From assembly GCA_000750105.3 (NCBI GenBank), contig JPHH03000001.1, positions 744,001 to 808,000 of the forward strand: a DNA stretch of 64,000 nt, written 5' to 3'. A program made the translations under genes and the position numbers. This DNA comes from Tolypocladium sp. Sup5 PDA-1. Lineage: Eukaryota > Ascomycota > Sordariomycetes > Hypocreales > Ophiocordycipitaceae. Under the pieces are notes generated by a model. It saw only the letters and a list, made by a program, of their open reading frames with translations. It had not been told where the DNA came from and did not search any database. Within the stretch, counting starts at the first letter, position 1; every line of letters begins with the position of its first letter. Of this stretch, positions 12,290-21,946 are shown piece after piece.

Positions 12290-13910
12290 ATGACGACTCT
12301 CGTGGCAACTCGACAGGCGCTGGAACTTCTTAGCATGAGCGACCAGCAGAAGCGCAGAACAAGCAAGCGGCTTGCGGGTAGGTTTTCCTGGCGGCGGAGG
12401 AATCCCATCCTGCCGGGGGGCATATGCTGACGAAACAAATAGCTGCGGCCGATTATGAGCAGGACGATGACTTTCAGTTTGTCCGAAAGTCGAAGCGACC
12501 GAAGACGGAGGAGCAGGAGCCGCCCGTGAAGAAACCAGCAAGAGGGCGGCCAGCCAAAGACAGGGCTGCCAAAGAGACGAGTACGAGTACCGAGACGCCG
12601 AGGGCCGCCGCAGCGGCTGCGACAAAGGCGACCACCACGACGAGAAAGTCCTCACGGCGGAAAGCAAGCGTCGACGCGCCACCAGACGAGTCGCAATTGC
12701 AAGTGCAATTGCAAGTACCGAAGCGGGCGACCCGACAAAGCAAGCGGTTATCTGGCGAGGCCGGCGCGGAAGATGTGCAAACAAATGGCGCATCGCGCAA
12801 GCAGGCCCGCGGCAAGGGGAAAGTGTCCCGCGTGGTGGAGGAGGCGGAGGAGGAGGAGGATGAATCACCACAACAGCGGGCACCGGTTGAGTCGGCCAAG
12901 ATCACGCTGCCGATGAGCGACACGCCAATAATAAATCGCAACAAAGAGATGCGAAGAAAGGGAAACTCGAACCGGAGGAGCAGTCTGGGGTCGCGCGGCC
13001 GGAGAGCGAGCTCTCTGATCGAGAGCGGACAGACGGCCATTCCGCATCGCGAGGTGGACCCGATGGATTTCTACAAGCATATCGAGGCGGATGGATTGCC
13101 TGAGCCGAGGCGAATGAAACAGCTGCTGATGTGGTGCGGTGAACGCGCCTTGTCCGAAAAGCCTCCCCTGGGGACACCAAACGCGAATGCGATTCTCGGC
13201 GGTATGTTGAGCCATTAATCCCTGCGAGAGACCGGCTTGCTAACTCTGTTCTAGCTCGTGCGATTCAGGACCAATTACTTAAGGATTTTGCGTCCCGATC
13301 AGAGTTTTCGGACTGGTTTAGCAGAGACGATGACGCGGCAAAGCCAAAGGCTGTTCTGAAACCGAACCCGCGGAATATCGAGCTGGATGAGAAGATGGCG
13401 TCATTAGAAGCCAAGATCAAGAGGTAGGTAACGCGCAACCTGCCAGACCAGGCGCATGACTGACTGGGCTCCAGGTTACAAGAAGAAAGGAAAGCCTGGC
13501 TGGCGATACGGAAGCCTCCGCCAGAACAACCGCCTCTAATTTCACCCGACGAGACGGACCAAATTACTCTGCCAGATTTTGATCTGTTGGATGAAGATGA
13601 GGGCAACATAAGAGGATATCTAGCAGACGAAGCAAACTCGTTCGCCGCACTCCGGTCGAAAACGGAAGCCAGGCTACGCAAGATACAAACGTCATTGGAG
13701 TTTGAAGTGGACCAGCTGGCAGATAACGTGCACAAGCTGGAGCAAAGAGTCTTGGTGGCCGGCAAAGAAGCAGATCGGGTGCTCCGAATTAGCTCTGTAC
13801 GATTACGGGAGCGCGAGCAACGGGAGAAGATGAGTGCGGGGACCAGAGACATGCCCATCATGGAGGTCCTCAGGAGTCTGGGCAACATCCTGCCCGAAGG
13901 CAACGGCTGA
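12290..13910 (+). CDS. mis13: Kinetochore MIND-complex subunit Mis13/Dsn1
   Basis: Four exons (12290-12377, 12443-13201, 13255-13423, 13475-13910) give 483 residues with GT-AG introns of 51-65 bases. The N-terminal 200 residues are basic and low-complexity (Lys/Arg/Pro, then an acidic EEAEEEEDE run). The conserved Mis13/Dsn1 block begins near DPMDFYKHIEADGLPEPRR and continues MKQLLMWCGERAL, followed by coiled-coil stretches ending in SLGNILPEG. Dsn1 is one of four subunits of the Mis12/MIND complex, which links inner-kinetochore CENP-C to the Ndc80 microtubule coupler. An RRSSLG-type basic Ser motif near residue 210 resembles the Aurora B site that regulates Dsn1 in other species; this is inference. 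Part of exon 2 encodes a direct duplication (LQVQLQV). Confidence 0.88.
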
Positions 13911-14387
13911 CGACTGGACGCGCTCTCTACCACCATCGAAGAGAGAGATGCCGCGCGGGCCCGGCTTCTTACGAGACTGATGACGAGACGAGGCGCTTGA
14001 TTTTGTGTTTTACACTCTGCTACGGCTGGCGGTGGTGGCTTCTTGCTGTGCATATCTGGGGGGGGAGTCGGGAGCATAGGGCTGGCGAGGGCAGATTCCG
14101 AGGGCATCGGGCCTGGGCATGCTGGGGAGTTTTTGTTTTAAGGGACGAGGTTCCGCTTTTTCGTTGCTTGTACAGCGGATCTTACAGAGTCCAAGATTTG
14201 GTATATTTCTATCGATGCATCGAAGCATGCCGCGCCCGTCCTTTTTAACATTTGTCCTTTTAGTCCCATGTCATATTACAAGATGGTGTTGATACACGTG
14301 CCGTCTCTCCTGTGGCACCGTCGCGCTCGGGGCCAAGTACCCCGAGGCTGCTTTCATCCATGATCCGATTTCCTCCCAGTGTGGTGA
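13911..14387. other. Convergent 3' region between mis13 and the SDH assembly factor gene
   Basis: No ORF supported; expected to hold the two 3' UTRs. Confidence 0.5.
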
Positions 14388-15134
14388 TCACTTGGACTCC
14401 TCCAGCGTCGGCATAAACGCCATGCCCGTGCCCTCCCCGCCGTCGACGCTCCTGCTGCGCACGTGGCTCCTCAGCAGCTCGAGGATCTCGCTGCCCTGCC
14501 AGCGGCGCGGCACGGGGCGATACGCGGGCTTGACGTTGCCGACGGTCTGGGCCCATTCGCCCTTGGGGGGCGTCTGGCGCACAAAGGCGTCGTCTGCGGC
14601 CTGCGCATCCGCGGGGTTCGTGGAGAACTTGGGGTCGTCCTCGGGGCGCTGCGTGGCCCAGTAGTAGATGTCCCAGTCGTTCTCGTCGAGCAGCAGGTCG
14701 TACTGCGTGAGTTGGGGGGTGGTCATGGAGGGGAGGTGGACGGCGGCGAAGGTGGAGAGGAGGAGGTCGGATTCGAGGATGCCGCGCTTACGGGACTGGT
14801 CTGTACGTTCTCATAATCAGCACCTCTTCATAGTATTCCGGCTCTTCATGCTGTGGGAGATTGCGCAAGTCTCGCGGATGCCGTTTAGGCGATGGGCAAA
14901 CGAAGCGAGGAGCCTCAACGTACAGAGCAGGCGCGCGCGCTTGGTGTTGTCGTCCTCGCCCGTGCGGCGTAGCGGCTCGATGCGGAACTTGGCACCCTGC
15001 AGCTCGCCGACGCCGAGTTCGCCGCTGGTGGGCGAGGAGGAAGAAGTGCTGTAGCAGCAGCGTGGCGAGAGACGGGGGCGGGCGGTGCTTGCGAGGGCGA
15101 TGCGCCTCGCCGCGGGGCGGAGGGAGGAGGCCAT
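14388..15134 (-). CDS. sdh5: Succinate dehydrogenase assembly factor 2 (Sdh5/SDHAF2), mitochondrial
   Basis: Two exons on the minus strand (15134-14924 and 14800-14388) give 207 residues. The intron starts gtacgt and splits the Tyr codon of the signature: exon 1 ends DDNTKRARLL and exon 2 begins with the tail of that codon, QSRKRGILESDLLLSTFA. This block, and the later TQYDLLLDENDWDIYYWAT, are the hallmarks of the family, which promotes covalent attachment of FAD to the SDH flavoprotein subunit in the mitochondrial matrix. The N-terminus (MASSLRPAARRIALASTARP) is Arg/Ala/Ser-rich without acids, a good import presequence. Length is typical for fungi. The protein is required for complex II function. 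Confidence 0.93.
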
Positions 15135-15884
15135 GGCTGCCGCGGGGTGTCAATGAACGGATAGACTCCGTGCTCGCCAATGCGCGATGTGCGAAGATGA
15201 AAGGTTGGCGGATAGATGGCGCTGTGTTGAAGCGTTATGGGAGTTGTAGGTCGGAGGTTGCGGGTAGTAGCCGACTTGGATATTAGTTAGGCCTATTAGC
15301 CACTCCCGTGCCGAGGATTTCACAGGCCGCCACCCCGGGGAGGGCGGGAGGATCCGTCTGCGTCTCCGCAAAAGCCCGTGAGACACGACGGCCATGGATA
15401 TCCATCCGCGATAATGAAAGTAGTTTTTAATCAGGGTTCATTGACGCGTCTTTCGATTATCATTGTTTCGTTCTGGCTTTCCAATTCCCAGACTGCTCAC
15501 GGGCCAAAGAGCAGTGTTGCTTGGAAAAGGGGCTCGTTGGTTAATATCCTGTGCACATTTGACATTTGACATTTGACAGCACGAAGCAAGACATGCATGA
15601 TGTCGAGGTTCTTGTATTAGTAGTTATCCAGGCCGCCCATGCGTCAACGTGCAATGCTAGACTCCAAATAGGCCCGGCCCTCCTCCTTTTATTTTGTGTC
15701 CCGCCATCCCGATCGTTCATCATGATGTACAAACGCCAGCATGTCCAGATGCCATTCCGCATCCGTCACCAACCCAATACAGAAAGCCGCATCACACAGC
15801 GCTTGCCGCCCTCTCCCATAGCATCCCGATCGCGTCTTCGCGGGCAGAGGCGGAAGCAGAGAGCCGTCCAGGTCCCCAGCACGT
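15135..15884. other. Intergenic: promoter of sdh5 and 3' end of erv25
   Basis: No coding region supported. A short triple repeat of acatttg occurs near 15555-15577. Confidence 0.5.
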
Positions 15885-16676
15885 CTAGATCAGGTGCTTG
15901 GAGCGGAAGTAGGCGCGCAGGTACATAATCTGCCAGCCCCACAGGCCGATGAGCAGCCAGGTCGTGCCGATGCCGAACCACTTGACGCGCGTGTTGGTGC
16001 TCTCGTTGGTGTCGCGCAGCTTCTGCTCGCGGGAGCGCAGGTACTCCATGTCGCGCACGATCTCGGCCGTCAGCTCCTCGACGCGGCGCAGCTCCGCCTC
16101 GACGGGCTTGAGCTTCTCCGTCGCCTGGATGGCGCTCCAGTCCTTGGCGTCGGCGCCGATGTCGATGTCGAGCTCCACGTGGCGGTAGGGGGGGTTGGGG
16201 CGGCGGGCTAGAGATGTCGGGTCAGCGGATGGCGGCAAGGGTCGGGACGAGGCAGGAAAGGGGATGCTGGAACGCACTACCAGTCTGGACGTTCTCGAAG
16301 CAGACGTCAAAGGCAGCGTCGGAGTGCGACGTAAAGACGGACCGCGACTCGCCGACAACGTCCCTCGGCTTGGCGTACTCGTTGCCCAGAGCATCGCGAA
16401 TCTGTTGCCCGCTGTCAGCCCAGTTCCCCGTCACCCTGCAGGACCAACGGCAGAACACACGTGAATGTTGACCATCATGCCATCGCCCTTGAACCCGTCC
16501 ACCGTCGCCGTCACCACCACCAGCGTCTCCTGCCCGACAAAGTTGCGGATGCACCTCTCCTTGTTGTGGTTCTCGGAGCCCGAGTGCGCGGCCAGCTCAA
16601 ACTTGAGCGCGTCCGCCGCGCAGGCGAGCAGCAGCAGGCCGCAGAGCCATTGCAGGGGCGAGCGTTGCGGTGCCAT
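15885..16676 (-). CDS. erv25: p24-family COPII vesicle protein Erv25
   Basis: Three exons on the minus strand (16676-16461, 16401-16281, 16207-15885) give 219 residues, the standard p24 length. A signal peptide (LQWLCGLLLLACAADA) is followed by the lumenal GOLD domain with its Cys pair (ERCIRNF ... FDVCFEN). A membrane-proximal coiled coil follows (TEKLKPVEAELRRVEELTAE), then one transmembrane helix near the end (TWLLIGLWGWQIMYLRAYF). The cytosolic tail is short (RSKHLI). Erv25 and Emp24 form the p24 complex that selects GPI-anchored and other cargo at ER exit sites. The gene is divergent to U1-C with 390 bases between start codons. Confidence 0.93.
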
Positions 16677-17066
16677 GGCTGTCGTGGATGTTGCGTTGTG
16701 GTGCAGGGGGAGCGAGGGTGCTGCGTCTGACCAGAAAGGAGACGGACGGACAGACAGAGAGACGGGCTTTAAACTGAAAGGTGTCGCGTTTGGCTGCTGC
16801 TGTTCCCGCCCAGCTAGCAGCGGACAGGGGCCCGCCAATCAGGGGTGCGCTTGGCGTGGACCATCCCTGACACAGCTGGCGGAGGGTCACGTGTGGGGCA
16901 GCCTTGCCGACTTTCTTAGCAGCTGGTCGGCGCGACGAGGCTCCAGCTTTCAACCTCACCAGTCACCACCCACCAGCACGTCCTCACATCTCACATCCTC
17001 ACATCACCACATCGCGCGCTCGCAACGCAGAATCTTGCCGACGAACAGCCAAGCCCCGTCGCCAAG
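16677..17066. promoter_or_regulatory. Divergent promoter between erv25 and U1-C
   Basis: 390 bases separate the two start codons. A CCAAT box lies at 16835-16839. Tandem CTCACATC-like units at about 16980-17010 lie just upstream of the U1-C start. Confidence 0.5.
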
Positions 17067-18040
17067 ATGCCCAAGTGTACGCTCCCTCTGCCCCTCTCCC
17101 TGGTAACTCGTGTGTTCAGTCCGCTAAACTTCTGCCAATAGTCTTCTGTAAGCTTCCTCCCACGAACTCGCTCTCGCGAGCCTCGACCCTCGACCCTCGA
17201 GCAGCTTGCTAACCGCGATCCCCACAGGCGACTACTGCGACGTATACCTCACGCACGACTCCCTCAGCGTGCGCAAGGCACACAACAGCGGACGAAACCA
17301 CCTGCGCAATGTGGTAGACTACTACCAGCGTGAGCTCTTCTCCCATCGTCTCCCCAGACACGCACACACCTGCTGACCAGCTCCCAGAAATCGGCCACGA
17401 AAAGGCCCAGTCGGTCATCGACTCCATCACCTCATCCTACGCCGCCGAGGGCCAGGCCCACGCGAACCCAATGCTCCCGCAGAACCAGCCCGGCGCCCGT
17501 GGCTTCGGTGCGCCGCCGCCGTTCCCAGCCTTCCCTGGTGGTACGTCTCTCCCCCTGCCCGTGCGGCCCAAGGACGATGAAGAAGTTGAGCTAACTGAAG
17601 ATGATTCAGGCGCCGCCCCGCCTCCGTTCCCTGGCATGCCTGGCGCCCCCCCGGGCCAGTTCCCTCCAGGGCTTGCTCGTACGTTTTCTACCAAATCACT
17701 CCCCTCGCATAAGCCTTCAGCTAACCAAACTGCAGCTCCCCCTGGCGCCGCTGGTCGAGGCCTGCCTTCCATCCCGCCTTTCCCCGGCGCTCCTGGCCCT
17801 AACGGCATGCCTCCCATGCCTCCTGGCGGCCTCCCCTTCTCGCCTCCCCCGGGCGGCTTCCCGCCGTTCCCCATCCCAGGTGCCGCCGGTGCTCCTGGTG
17901 CCCCTGGTGCCCCTGGCGCTCCTCCACCATTCCCTGGCATGCCCGGCATGCCCCCTCCCGGACAGAACTTCGCTCCCGGAGCTGGCCCGCCTCCCCCTTA
18001 CCAGCAGGGCCCACCTGGCCCTGGCCAAGAGAGACGCTAG
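17067..18040 (+). CDS. yhc1: U1 small nuclear ribonucleoprotein C (U1-C/Yhc1)
   Basis: Six exons give 214 residues: 17067-17076, 17142-17147, 17228-17329, 17388-17540, 17610-17678, 17736-18040. The N-terminus reads MPKFFCDYCDVYLTHDS and is the U1-C type C2H2 zinc finger, with the second half VRKAHNSGRNHLRNVV. The finger then runs into YYQQIGHEKAQSVID. The rest is Pro/Gly/Met-rich, as in all U1-C proteins. U1-C stabilises pairing of U1 snRNA with the 5' splice site. Exon 2 is a six-base microexon coding the last two bases of the first Phe, the second Phe and the first base of Cys. It is needed to keep the invariant spacing before the first zinc Cys. The exon 4/5 intron is a multiple of three (69 bases), so its retention would still leave an open frame. 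Confidence 0.9.
17142..17147 (+). other. yhc1: Six-base microexon of the U1-C gene
   Basis: The bases tcttct lie between an acceptor (caatag) and a donor (gtaagc). They join 17076 to 17228 so that the protein reads MPK-FF-CDYCD. Direct joining without them would also be in frame but would lose both aromatic residues conserved in U1-C. Confidence 0.7.
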
Positions 18041-18763
18041 ATTTATGCCATCCATCATGATGCGAATGGCGTCTTAAACTCTTTTGTTTTTACCGGCAGC
18101 ATTTGGAGGCGAAGGTGGCGTTCAGGTCGGAAAACTGGTTTGACGGTAGGAATACAGGGAACGGGATTCAGAGAAACTAGTTCACCTAGATTGCTTGGCT
18201 TTCTACCGAGTACATACACTCGCGCAACTTATCATGAAGCATTTGCATGCACATCCTCTCGCGTCTCCCCCCCAACAGTGAAACAGACGACGTAGTGTTC
18301 AAAGCCACACGCGTGGCGAAGGAGCAACTGAACTTGAGTTTACAACTCGCGAGCAACCGCATCTATAGTACACAAAGCACATGTGGCCTCCTCACCACTC
18401 TCACTCATGCTGAGCAAACTGTGCAAGCGCATGAAAGCTGCGTCCTAGCAAAGAAGACAAGGCAAAACAAATCTGCCGCAGCTCATATCCTCTGGAAAAA
18501 CGCCCGAATGCCAAAGATGCCCACGCTCAAAAATCTCACATCACATAAGCGGCCGTCATAAAGTAAGCGTAATCGTTAAAATCCGTCTCGTCGTCGCGGT
18601 CGTGACTCTCATTTCGTTCTCGTTTCATGTCTCTTTTCCAGTCCCTTTCCCCGTCCTTTCCCTTCTTCGGCGGTCGTGAAATTCGAAATAGTTTGCACGT
18701 TCCATTTCTGTCATACCATTTCTGTCGTATCAACAGGTTCGGAACAAAAAATCTCGTCGCACG
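18041..18763. other. Convergent 3' region
   Basis: Lies between the U1-C stop and the stop of the large minus-strand gene. It contains short repeated cgttc/tttccc stretches near 18600-18680 but no supported gene. Confidence 0.5.
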
Positions 18764-21700
18764 TTAAATGAGTGCGCTGCTGTCGTATCGCCGGTTTCTT
18801 GCACTCATTGGCTTAATCACTTCCTCAACCCCGTCGCGAACCTCCGTCGGGCCACTAATCATCTGGCGGAGCTCCTGCGTCCGCTTCTCTCGTCGCCTTT
18901 CGCTCAGCCTTCGCGGCAGGTCTTGTATGACTTCCAGTCGGCTACTAATCGATGAGCGCCGCACATTCTCCTTGCTCGATCGTCGTCGCAGGCTATGGCC
19001 GCGCCAGAAGCTTCGTCGCATGCCTTCGTCCGATAGAGCCGATGGTCCTTGTCGCATACTCTCGCGCTTCCTGAACGACTCGGCGCTGGCTCGCCGGCGC
19101 ATCACCCTCAGATTCCCACTAGGAGTCCTTCTGATGGTGCGCCGCTCCGGCCCGTGCATGTTATCGGCGGGGTAGTATTCGTCGTCGCGGATGGGCATGA
19201 TGGCAAAGGTTCGCTTCATCCTTGCACTAAGGCTCCTCTTAGGCATGCGTGGTCGATTATCGACAGGCGGGTACCTGTAAACCTCGTCTTCGGTGTCATG
19301 ATCGCTGTGGCCACAGTTGCCATCACACTCGAATCTCTCATCGTCAGACCACTGCGGGCGCCAAAAAGGGTGGAGTTTGTCCTGGTCGGCTGGCGTGCCC
19401 TCTTTCTGAGGGTACGCTGGGTCCTTGTTCGGGTTAAGCCCTTTTCCTGTGGCCCCCGCAGAGATGTAGCGCATGTTTCGTGACAGCGAAAAGGTCCTCG
19501 TTAGAAAACCCGGGGGCTTCGACGCAGGGGGCTTCGACGCCGTCGGCGGGTAGTCAATAGAATGGCGGCGCCGACTGAGTGCCCTTCTCACGATGGAAGG
19601 ACGGCGTGGGGGCTTCTCCCCAGTCGCCTCATAGTAATTTCCTAGCTGTACGAGCTTTTCGTCGGCCGGAGTCACGCCAGAGGGAGTGGCCGGGATGAAG
19701 TTGATCGCCGGCGGGTGTGTCGGTGGCTGCGGAGGTGGTCGAGGGTTCCGGAGGGGTGAGTCGACTTCGTCCGAAGAGCCATGCTGCTGAGGTGGCGTCA
19801 CAGGTCCCCCATCGGGGTTCATCGTAGTGATCTTCGGTGGTCCGAATGATTCTTTGGCTTCCGCCTCCTTGCTGGACGTGTCAGATGATTCCGATGGCTT
19901 CGCTGAATGATTGACCACGAGAACTGAGGAGTTCTGATGGGGGTACATGTGAACGGCCAAAGCTTCAGAAAGCTCTGCCGCCGTACCGGTGGTCTCAAAC
20001 GAGGCAATGGAAAATGGCGTGTTTCTGGATGAATATCTCTTCGACGAGGCAGCGTCATCATGCCGGCCCAGGCTGAGAAAATCGTGGGTCTCCTCCCTTT
20101 CAAAGCGGCTCGAAATGGAAACAGGGGATTGAATGACCATTTCGGGCATAAGGCTGGGTTCAAGCTCAGGGGCGCGTGTCGTTGCTGGTTCCAGAGGGCG
20201 GACGGGTGCATGTTGCAAATTATTCAAGGCTCTGAGGCTCTCTGCAGTCAAAGACCCAGCTCGAGAAGCATTGCGACTGGTGGGAGCCGAGAGGGATGAT
20301 GTCCGTGCTGGAATGGTAGGCGGAAAGTCAATCGTCCTTTGCTCCAGGGGCTCTGATTCCGACGGAGCTCGGCTTCGGCCTCGACGCGGCCGGCGCTCGA
20401 ACACAGGCGCAACGTCCTTGCTAGGTGACATGTCTCGAGGAGTAGATCCAACGCTCAAGGTCCTCTTCGACCGTCTGCTAGACGTTGATCGAAGTGAAGG
20501 TTCCTTGCTGGATTTAGCTTTGCTCGAAGACCTTCGGTCCGGGACGACGACAACAGGGATTCCGCCTTTCTTCCAAACTTCACGTCTTGCCCGCCCGTTG
20601 GATATGGAGTTTGTAGTCTTGTTTGATGCGTAGCTGTCATGCTGGTGGCTAGTTTCGGGCCGCTGCTTGGCGGGGGGTAGCGGGTTGGTGAACTGGTTCA
20701 TGCCCGCGCCCTTCACGGCTGACACTGGCTGGCTGGGTCTAGGCTCTCGCAAGGTCCTTTGCTTCCGTACATGCCTAAGAGTCCTCTGCCTTTGAGGGAC
20801 CGCGTCTACCAGAATAGCTTCGATAACTGTAGACGGGTTGGACTTCGTAGATTGCCCTGACGACCTTCGAGTGCCCACATGGACCGAAGGTTCTGACTTC
20901 GAGGGGCCAGAAGGTCCACGTCTTCGATCGGAAGTGCGCTTGGGAGATGAGTTCAGCGCAGCGACCTCACGGAGAGACATTTGGCGGACAGCCTCGGTCG
21001 CATCCGTTGGAGTGACCATGTTGTCCTCGAGGATTCCGTTGTGTCCGTTCTGCTGGGGGGTTTCCGGGCCACCGGGACCTGCGCGCCTCTTTCTTATTGT
21101 AACGACCCTATCCAAGTTCTCATCCCATTCTCGCTCAACGTCACTTGGCGAGCCCCAGTCTCCGTCAAACTTGCCGAACTCCCCTCTAGTGCGTGGGGTG
21201 TAAGTACCTGTCGGTGCAATTTCTAGCCGCTCCAAAGCCAGATCTAGAGCTTGAGGTTGGATGGTTCGGCTGCTCTTGGCATCGGGGATCTGAAGGACCG
21301 TCGTCCGAGAGGTCGTCGCTGAACCCAAAGTCGGTCGCACAGTAGACTTGCCGCATTCGTCTTCGGACGACAACGGTTCTTCTCTTGCGGTTTTGAAGGA
21401 CTCGGTACGGGAATCGGTCACTGTGGTTCTCGAATGGCCGCGATCCAAGACAGACGGGCGCAGAGCCCGTGGGCGAGTTGCGGGCCCTGGCGGCGTCACG
21501 TCCGGAGTCGGGGGGCTTCGCTGATCGGGGGGAGTCGCAATCGGTCGCCGGATTGCGTGTTGGGGGGTTTGTAAGCCGCTGTCGGCAATCGTTGGGCTCG
21601 AAGGCAGTGCAGAATGACTGCTTGAAGAATTTCTAGAGTGGCTTGGCGGAGTCGGAGGTAGGTCTAGGCCTGTGCCTATTCTCCTCGACTCATGCTTGAG

Positions 21701-21946
21701 GGCCCGAGGGCTCGAGGGCTGGGAGCCAGAGGGGTTTCCGGAAGGCGATGTGTCGATGATTAGATCGTACTTGGCCGGGATGGGCCGAGTATCGTCGAGG
21801 CCTCGATCGTTCCGCGGCCGAGGCAGGACCTTGTGCCTCTTGAACTGACGCTGCGTTGCGAGGCCCGCGTTGAGGGGGTCAAGACCGTATTCAGGTGCAG
21901 GTGCCGTCATCATGGGCGCGGGAATGACGGCAGTGGTTGCAAGCAT
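18764..21946 (-). CDS. Large intrinsically disordered protein of unknown function (1060 residues)
   Basis: A single uninterrupted frame of 3.18 kb starting at the ATG at 21946 (MLATTAVIPAPMM). I do not recognise a domain. The sequence is rich in Ser, Pro, Arg and Thr, with many SP/TP sites (possible CDK or MAPK targets) and R-R-x-S sites, especially near the C-terminus (RRSSISSR, RRPSIVRRALSRRRHS). A Cys/His-containing segment (FECDGNCGHSDHD) near residue 890 is the only possible metal site. The C-terminal 150 residues are strongly basic and alternate with conserved-looking blocks (MKRTFAIMPIRDDEYYP), which would be the best search query. The composition suits a cortical, cytoskeletal or signalling scaffold, but that is a guess. 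Length and lack of stops make it a real gene. Confidence 0.8.
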   Translation of the reverse strand: MLATTAVIPAPMMTAPAPEYGLDPLNAGLATQRQFKRHKVLPRPRNDRGLDDTRPIPAKYDLIIDTSPSGNPSGSQPSSPRALKHESRRIGTGLDLPPTPPSHSRNSSSSHSALPSSPTIADSGLQTPQHAIRRPIATPPDQRSPPTPDVTPPGPATRPRALRPSVLDRGHSRTTVTDSRTESFKTAREEPLSSEDECGKSTVRPTLGSATTSRTTVLQIPDAKSSRTIQPQALDLALERLEIAPTGTYTPRTRGEFGKFDGDWGSPSDVEREWDENLDRVVTIRKRRAGPGGPETPQQNGHNGILEDNMVTPTDATEAVRQMSLREVAALNSSPKRTSDRRRGPSGPSKSEPSVHVGTRRSSGQSTKSNPSTVIEAILVDAVPQRQRTLRHVRKQRTLREPRPSQPVSAVKGAGMNQFTNPLPPAKQRPETSHQHDSYASNKTTNSISNGRARREVWKKGGIPVVVVPDRRSSSKAKSSKEPSLRSTSSRRSKRTLSVGSTPRDMSPSKDVAPVFERRPRRGRSRAPSESEPLEQRTIDFPPTIPARTSSLSAPTSRNASRAGSLTAESLRALNNLQHAPVRPLEPATTRAPELEPSLMPEMVIQSPVSISSRFEREETHDFLSLGRHDDAASSKRYSSRNTPFSIASFETTGTAAELSEALAVHMYPHQNSSVLVVNHSAKPSESSDTSSKEAEAKESFGPPKITTMNPDGGPVTPPQQHGSSDEVDSPLRNPRPPPQPPTHPPAINFIPATPSGVTPADEKLVQLGNYYEATGEKPPRRPSIVRRALSRRRHSIDYPPTASKPPASKPPGFLTRTFSLSRNMRYISAGATGKGLNPNKDPAYPQKEGTPADQDKLHPFWRPQWSDDERFECDGNCGHSDHDTEDEVYRYPPVDNRPRMPKRSLSARMKRTFAIMPIRDDEYYPADNMHGPERRTIRRTPSGNLRVMRRRASAESFRKRESMRQGPSALSDEGMRRSFWRGHSLRRRSSKENVRRSSISSRLEVIQDLPRRLSERRREKRTQELRQMISGPTEVRDGVEEVIKPMSARNRRYDSSALI

